From Flavobacteriaceae bacterium EG-1 (lineage in GTDB: Bacteria; Bacteroidota; Bacteroidia; Flavobacteriales; Flavobacteriaceae), in the NCBI RefSeq assembly GCF_009649685.1, contig NZ_WJPK01000005.1, positions 62,001-126,000 of the forward strand: a stretch of 64,000 nucleotides of DNA, given 5' to 3'. The notes under the pieces were generated by a model. The model saw nothing but the letters and a program-made list of their open reading frames with translations. It made no database searches and had not been told where the DNA came from. The first letter of the stretch is position 1. Every line of letters starts with the position of its first letter. A program made the translations under genes and the position numbers. Shown here piece by piece: positions 58,506 to 64,000 of the stretch.

Positions 58506-61256
58506 TTAACGCTTTAATGTAAAGTGTCCTTGACTAACCTCACCTGTCGGAAGCCTCATAAAATACCAATAATCATCTGAAATCAATTTTGTATCGTTGA
58601 ACATACCATTCCATCCTAAAGAATTAATCGGATTAAAGGAATATAGAAGTTTACCATAGCGATCGTAAATACTTAATATTAAATCACCGTTTTCCACTAG
58701 ATTGGAATCAAGACCATGTACATTCCAAATATCATTTACATTATCGTTATTTGGTGTAAAAAACTTTGGAAAATATAATATATTAAAGCTTTCAGAAACT
58801 ATTTCACAACCCAGAACATCCTTCACAAATACTTGATGTATTCCTTCGGTTACATCAATAAAACTATTACTTTCTTGATACAAGCCGAATTCATCATCTA
58901 GTGCGTAGAGATATTCGTGTTCACTCGTATTTTCAACAACGACGGTTACTTGTTGATCTTCAATTATTAGATTATTAATAACCGGCACCTTACTTTCTTC
59001 AATTGTAATAATTGCCACATCAGAACAACTGGAATATAGGTCACTTACCATTACTTCATAAGTTCCAGGTTTTGTTACCGATATTTCGTTTGTAGTTTCC
59101 GAATTACTCCACTCATAATTATAATTATCAATTTCATGCAGTGCAATTCCTGAATTTATGGTAACTGGAAAATCTTCTTTGCATATCTGTATTAACTGAT
59201 CTTCCAATTGCACAAATTCTTTCAACACCAAATTCAAAACTCCATTACCATAACATGTATTATCGGTTTCAGCTCTAATATATAAAGTTGAATTTTTAGC
59301 TCTATAGCTTCCAGGCAATGCATTAATACCAATAGCTGCATCGCGTTCTGTTTCATAAAAGTTAATTTCCACATCAGTAGACAAACCTAAGTCATTAACA
59401 ATCTCATCAGCTTTAGCTGCTAAATCAAAAATTACTTCATCATTTCTTTCTACAGTACAGGTAACCATTTCATGTTCACCCACATTTAAGGGCGATGTTG
59501 TGCTCAATTGCACACTAGTCATGGCATAACACTCCGTATTTGTTCGATACACTTTAGCATGAATAATTTCATCAATCACTTGATTTCGATATACATTCTC
59601 TAGTGCATTAATATTTAAAGTATCATTCTCTGCCTCAAGTATTGAATTATAATAATATACTTGAATGGCATCAGAATCATCTAAACTTAAAGATTCGTTT
59701 GCCTGTTGAAGATTAAACAAAGCCCTACCATCGTTACTATCACTGTCAAAGCTATCACATTGAACTAACTCGTAAGTATCCGGTCTAACATTTGGAGGCT
59801 CAGAGATAATTATTTCTTTTAATATTGGATCTCTTTTTATTCCATTTAAAGATAAACTTAAACCAACTGTATACGTTCCCGACTGAGCAAAAGTATGATA
59901 TACATCTTCATCTGTTGATATCTGACCATCACCAAAGTCCCACTCTACACTGTCGTAGGGCTCTTCAGTAGTAATAAAAAAATGAGTTTGCTCTCCTAAA
60001 CATGTGATTTCGTAATCGAAGTTGTAAATAAATATAGATTGCACAAAAGGAGGCAATCCTAATTTTGCTGTTTTTCCACCAAGATTTATTGAATTTTCTG
60101 AATAATCACAGCTCGTACCAATATTATTAGGACTTTTAATTACAGAAAGATCAAAGCCATCTGCAAAAACTTTATAACCTGCTCTATAAATTCTACCATC
60201 AATAGCTAATTGCAAAGCACCTGCCACATTTTGTGAAGAATTAATTAGCAGTTTTGAAGCAGCGATATTATTGCTTTCAACATTGAATTGAAGTAATTCA
60301 CCATTTATGAAAACATCCGTTTCATTAAATATAGAATTTGTTACATATAATAGTTTGGAATCTGGTGAAAATTCCACACCATAAGGGTAGGCATTATCTA
60401 ATAGAGTAATTTGATTAGTTACTTCACCTGTTGTATTATTAAAATCATATAACAAAACCTTCCCGGATTTTTTTCTTCCGGTTCTTGGGCTTCCTGCAGC
60501 TGTAGAACTATGAGCTATTGCAATCTTTTTACCATTTGGAGCTATTTTTAAATAGCCAATGGCCGTAACATTAGCACCATCATCATTTAAAATAGGACGT
60601 ACCAATTGTTGAACCTGAGATACGGTAGCAGAAGTATTAACTCCTGTATTATCAACCAAAAAGGAATAAAAGCGATTCATGAAATTTGTAGTCACCCAAA
60701 TAGAACTGCCATTACTATGCGTTACGGCAGCAATTTTTTCAGAAGATTTAAATTCATTTTCTTCTGCATCGCTGGTATCATATGTTATTAAATGTATATT
60801 CTTAACATTTTCAACAACATCACCAAAACCACCATTAAGTGACAAATCTACTTCCGAAAAATTAACCCCATTAATTGGTTTTTCTTCTTTTAAAAAATAG
60901 CTAGGCATATCAATAGTAAAAATGTAATATCTAGATTTACTACCTGGTTTTGGTATAATTAAGGCCGATTCCGTACTAGAACTATGACCTAAAAGACCTT
61001 CACCATTTGGCATTACATTGTGCTTTCTATCCCATACTGTTACACCATCGGTATAGAACAATAAATTACCAGAAGTATCAGAAATTGTAGCACAACCCTC
61101 ACTTGTATTTAACTTCCCATCAACAAGTGGAACTGGAGCACCAGTATTAAAACTTATTCCAGCATTTTCTCCAAAATACCAATTAGCAGATTCCTTTTGT
61201 GCTACCACAAAAGTACATTGTAATAGTACCACTAAAAGGATTATTTTACGAGTCAA
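58506..61256 (-). CDS. T9SS type B surface protein with PKD domain
   Basis: 916 residues. Starts with TTG (61256) encoding a clear signal peptide ending FVVAQ; no in-frame ATG lies in the signal region. Residues about 25-400 resemble a beta-propeller (repeated SPDSKLLYVTNS, TVWDRKHNV). Then a PKD domain (about 420-490, VEWDFGDGQISTDEDVYHTF), repeated LxVGEH-type Ig-like segments, and a C-terminal gliding-motility-associated sorting domain (about 835-916, FFTPNNDNVNDIWNV). It should be exported by the type IX system and attached to the surface. Function unknown. Confidence 0.9.
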   Translation of the reverse strand: MTRKIILLVVLLQCTFVVAQKESANWYFGENAGISFNTGAPVPLVDGKLNTSEGCATISDTSGNLLFYTDGVTVWDRKHNVMPNGEGLLGHSSSTESALIIPKPGSKSRYYIFTIDMPSYFLKEEKPINGVNFSEVDLSLNGGFGDVVENVKNIHLITYDTSDAEENEFKSSEKIAAVTHSNGSSIWVTTNFMNRFYSFLVDNTGVNTSATVSQVQQLVRPILNDDGANVTAIGYLKIAPNGKKIAIAHSSTAAGSPRTGRKKSGKVLLYDFNNTTGEVTNQITLLDNAYPYGVEFSPDSKLLYVTNSIFNETDVFINGELLQFNVESNNIAASKLLINSSQNVAGALQLAIDGRIYRAGYKVFADGFDLSVIKSPNNIGTSCDYSENSINLGGKTAKLGLPPFVQSIFIYNFDYEITCLGEQTHFFITTEEPYDSVEWDFGDGQISTDEDVYHTFAQSGTYTVGLSLSLNGIKRDPILKEIIISEPPNVRPDTYELVQCDSFDSDSNDGRALFNLQQANESLSLDDSDAIQVYYYNSILEAENDTLNINALENVYRNQVIDEIIHAKVYRTNTECYAMTSVQLSTTSPLNVGEHEMVTCTVERNDEVIFDLAAKADEIVNDLGLSTDVEINFYETERDAAIGINALPGSYRAKNSTLYIRAETDNTCYGNGVLNLVLKEFVQLEDQLIQICKEDFPVTINSGIALHEIDNYNYEWSNSETTNEISVTKPGTYEVMVSDLYSSCSDVAIITIEESKVPVINNLIIEDQQVTVVVENTSEHEYLYALDDEFGLYQESNSFIDVTEGIHQVFVKDVLGCEIVSESFNILYFPKFFTPNNDNVNDIWNVHGLDSNLVENGDLILSIYDRYGKLLYSFNPINSLGWNGMFNDTKLISDDYWYFMRLPTGEVSQGHFTLKR

Positions 61257-61569
61257 TTTTTATCAATTTAATTAGTAAATATAGCATAAATTTTCTGACA
61301 TAATCACATCCAACCCCTTATTTAACAAGGCTTATGCCGTATTTACAATCATGCAAAAATCCAAGACTATTTTTAGCAATTTATCAATAACTAGTTTTAT
61401 AAAGTTATGCACAAATAATTAAGTCTTAATTGCTTTAAACTTCGATGAAATCAACTTTTTATCGACAATTAACCCTTTCATGTTAATTGAACATAAAACT
61501 AAACTTTAACACAACTTTTATAGCTTACTAATATATTTCAATTGATTAGTATTTATCTATCTTTAACCC
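61257..61569. other. intergenic region between T9SS protein gene and rlmB
   Basis: 313 bases with no credible gene. It contains a 15-base palindrome-like element AATTAAG-T-CTTAATT (61417-61431) and a TATCTTTA stretch just before the rlmB ATG that would imply an almost leaderless transcript. I see nothing more definite. Confidence 0.5.
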
Positions 61570-62307
61570 ATGCAAAAAACCGATCAAATTTATGGTATAC
61601 GAGCTATAATCGAAGCCATTAATGCAGAGAAATCAATTGATAAAGTTTTTCTACAGCGAGGACTTAGTGGAGATTTAATAAAAGAACTTGAAAGTTTAGT
61701 TCGAAAAAGTGGAATTAATACTTCTTATGTACCTGTTGAAAAATTGAATCGACTTACCAAAAATAATCATCAAGGAGCAGTAGCTAATATTTCTCCAATT
61801 GATTTTTTTGATTTTGAAGAACTCATAGAAAAAATTTCAAACACAAAAAAAGCTCCGCTCCTACTATTACTCGACCAAGTTTCAGATGTTCGTAATTTTG
61901 GTGCTATTATTAGAACAGCAGAATGCACGGGAGTTGATGCTATTATTATTCCTAAACATGGTGGAGCGCCAGTTACTGCCGATACTGTTAAAACTTCAGC
62001 TGGAGCCGTATTTAAAATTCCTATTGCCAAAGTTGACCATATTAAAGATGCAGTGTACTATTTACAGGCTTCTGGAATTAAAGTAATTGCAGCTACTGAA
62101 AAAACTAACAAAACAATTTACGAGTTGCATTTAAAAGACCCATGTGCTATTGTAATGGGAGCCGAAGGAAAAGGCATATCACCTTCTACCCTTAAAGCAG
62201 TGGATGAAAAGGCAAAACTACCCCTTTTAGGCGAAATTGAATCTTTAAATGTCTCGGTAGCTTGTGCAGTTTTTCTTTATGAAACAGTAAGACAACGACA
62301 ACATTAG
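61570..62307 (+). CDS. rlmB: 23S rRNA 2'-O-methyltransferase RlmB (SPOUT family)
   Basis: 245 residues: N-terminal substrate-binding domain (1-75, IYGIRAIIEAINAEKSIDKVF) and a SPOUT knot domain with LDQVSDVRNFGAIIRTAECTG, MGAEGKGIS and ESLNVSVACAVFLYE. RlmB methylates G2251 in the peptidyl-transferase loop; other SpoU members modify different sites, so the exact nucleotide is inferred. Confidence 0.92.
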   Translation: MQKTDQIYGIRAIIEAINAEKSIDKVFLQRGLSGDLIKELESLVRKSGINTSYVPVEKLNRLTKNNHQGAVANISPIDFFDFEELIEKISNTKKAPLLLLLDQVSDVRNFGAIIRTAECTGVDAIIIPKHGGAPVTADTVKTSAGAVFKIPIAKVDHIKDAVYYLQASGIKVIAATEKTNKTIYELHLKDPCAIVMGAEGKGISPSTLKAVDEKAKLPLLGEIESLNVSVACAVFLYETVRQRQH

Positions 62308-62323
62308 TAGGGAGAATAAAACT

Positions 62324-63073
62324 TTAAAGCTTATTAGTAGACGTTGGGTCGTTTTTCAAATGGTATATAATTTTAACCTTTTCTGAAATATTATTTTTAC
62401 TTTCTTCTGGTAGCTTTTCAATAAAATTTCCATCTTCATCAAAATGTTGTAGAAAAACATCTTCTTCTTCATTATAATCATCTTTTTCCCAAACATATTT
62501 TTTTACTGTTGGAATTTTTGTTTTAAACACTATTGCGAATAACAATCCTACCAAAAATCCTCCTAAGTGTCCTTCCCAAGAAATACCATCCTTTATTGGA
62601 AAAATATACCATAATAAACTGCCGTAAATAAAAACTACTAATAAAGACAATGCAACTAATCGGTAATATTTAGTAATAATACCTTTAAAAAAAATAAAAC
62701 TCACCAATAAATAGATTACTCCACTAGCGCCAATATGGTAAGAAGGTCTACCAATAACCCAAGTAAATAAACCAGATAGTAAAACACCTAATAACAAAAC
62801 TTTTATGGCGTGTTCGCGATAAAAATAAAACAAGGAAGCTAATAACACAGCTAATGGAATAGTGTTATTATATAAATGTTTTATAGACCCATGAATAAAC
62901 GGACTAAACAAAACACCTTGCAAACCACTAACTTTTCTTGGATAAATACCATGGCTATTGAGGTTAATATGAAAATTAATCTCAACCCAGTAAACAAACC
63001 AAATAGCCAAAACTGCCAACATTGGGGCTAATATTACAGATATGGTATATTTAAAATAATGCTGTTCAGACAT
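62324..63073 (-). CDS. rhomboid family intramembrane serine protease
   Basis: 249 residues with six membrane helices. Catalytic dyad Ser117 in HIGASG and His169 in WEGHLGG, with the HxxxN-type HLYNN at 66-70. An acidic tail (NEEEDVFLQHFDEDG) lies in the cytoplasm. Cleaves transmembrane substrates; targets unknown. Converges with rlmB 16 bases away. Confidence 0.9.
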   Translation of the reverse strand: MSEQHYFKYTISVILAPMLAVLAIWFVYWVEINFHINLNSHGIYPRKVSGLQGVLFSPFIHGSIKHLYNNTIPLAVLLASLFYFYREHAIKVLLLGVLLSGLFTWVIGRPSYHIGASGVIYLLVSFIFFKGIITKYYRLVALSLLVVFIYGSLLWYIFPIKDGISWEGHLGGFLVGLLFAIVFKTKIPTVKKYVWEKDDYNEEEDVFLQHFDEDGNFIEKLPEESKNNISEKVKIIYHLKNDPTSTNKL

Positions 63074-63209
63074 ATACGATTAATAGCAATAAGTCAGCCA
63101 ATTTAACTTAAACTGATAAATTGTCATTTTTTAAGTATTTAGTTAAACTTAGATAAGTTTCCTTTTAAGCAAGAACGTCTTTTTCTGCAATTATCTTACT
63201 TTTATGAAA

Positions 63210-64000
63210 TGAATCAACCGTTAGCAGAGCGGGTAAGACCCAAAACATTAGAAGAATATATAAGTCAAAATCACTTAGTTGGCGAAAAAGGCTCATTAAC
63301 CACCCAAATTAAAAAAGGGTTAATTCCTTCGCTAATTTTATGGGGACCACCAGGTACTGGCAAAACAACGTTAGCTAATATCATAGCAAACGAAAGTGAT
63401 CGTCCTTTTTATATCTTAAGCGCAATTAGTAGTGGTGTTAAAGATGTTAGAGATGTTATTGAAAAAGCGAAAAAAAGTGGTGGGCTTTTCACTACAAAAA
63501 ACCCCATTTTATTTATAGATGAAATTCACAGATTTAGCAAATCGCAACAGGATTCACTTTTAGGTGCCGTTGAAAAAGGTTGGGTTACTTTAATAGGGGC
63601 TACCACAGAAAATCCCAGTTTTGAAGTTATTCCCGCATTACTTTCGCGCTGTCAAGTCTACATTTTAAATCCATTTGGCAAGGAAGATTTAGAAGCATTG
63701 ATACATAGAGCAATATCGCAAGATGATTTTCTAAAATCGAAAAATATTAATCTTAAAGAAACAGAAGCACTATTACGACTTTCTGGTGGTGATGGCAGAA
63801 AGTTACTTAACATTTTTGAACTTGTCGTTTCTTCCGAAGACAAAAAAACTATTAACATTACCGACAAACTCGTTCTTAGTAAGGTACAGCAGAATACCGT
63901 ACTATATGATAAAACAGGAGAACAACATTACGATATAATTTCTGCGTTTATAAAATCTATTAGAGGTAGTGACCCCAATGCAGCAGTGTATTGGTTAGCA
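63210..64000 (+). CDS. rarA: replication-associated recombination protein RarA (partial)
   Basis: The first 263 codons of an AAA+ ATPase that runs off the window. Starts [17 protein letters not shown]. Walker [10 protein letters not shown], Walker B ILFIDEIH, sensor motif GATTENPSF and arginine-finger region LSRCQVY are all intact. RarA/MgsA acts at stalled forks. The ATG at 63205 just upstream is followed at once by a stop, so 63210 is the start. Confidence 0.93.

Noticed and set aside
63205-63212. ATG at 63205 as rarA start
   Set aside because: Followed directly by AAA TGA; the in-frame ATG at 63210 begins the conserved [11 protein letters not shown] sequence.

Overview
The window is an AT-rich chromosomal segment of a Bacteroidota bacterium, most likely a marine-type member of the Flavobacteriaceae. 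The supporting signs are a SusC/SusD pair, a FecI/FecR/TonB-receptor triad, a type IX secretion (T9SS) C-terminal domain, many small lipoproteins, A-rich translation starts without Shine-Dalgarno sequences, promoters of the TTTG-N19-TAnnTTTG type, and the gene order rplQ-carA-eno-glgA-gltA next to the ribosomal cluster. The window holds no rRNA, tRNA, insertion sequence, prophage or CRISPR array that I can recognise.

Layout. 1-8.7 kb is accessory metabolism, mostly minus strand: an exported Gfo/Idh oxidoreductase, a GH43 glycosidase and a CE1-like esterase in one tight run, then a vanadium-haloperoxidase-type lipoprotein and small stress or detoxification proteins. 8.7-11.1 kb is a TetR regulator, a CxxC carboxymuconolactone-decarboxylase-like protein, a DsbA/FrnE-like protein and a 45-residue lipoprotein. 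A near-identical palindrome lies before the first two of these genes. 11.1-13.4 kb is ffh-folD. 13.5-19.9 kb is an ECF sigma / anti-sigma / TonB-receptor locus facing two repeat-built lipoproteins. 19.9-28.2 kb holds an MtfA-like metallopeptidase, an exported FAD oxidoreductase, argS, an SDR-DUF2867 pair and two deiminase-superfamily enzymes. 28.3-33.9 kb is central metabolism (gltA, glgA, eno, carA).

34.1-51.4 kb is a nearly complete str-S10-spc-alpha ribosomal cluster on the minus strand (rpsL to rplQ). It includes two ribosomal genes of under 60 codons, rpmJ and rpmD. It is punctuated by a terminator between rpsJ and rplC, a promoter plus 5' hairpin at rpsL, and candidate structured leaders before rpsD and rpsK. 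51.8-58.5 kb (plus strand) is a SusC/SusD pair without any glycosidase, a DUF3179 lipoprotein and a secreted esterase. 58.5-61.3 kb is a large T9SS type B surface protein. 61.6-64 kb has rlmB, a rhomboid protease and the start of rarA, which runs off the window.

How the genes fit together. Most of the window is housekeeping. The best candidate for an undescribed system is the 13.5-19.9 kb locus: cell-surface signalling parts next to two acidic lipoproteins built from a tryptophan-marked repeat that is single in one and triplicated in the other. The second candidate is the small TetR regulon at 8.7-10.1 kb, where the operator can be read directly.
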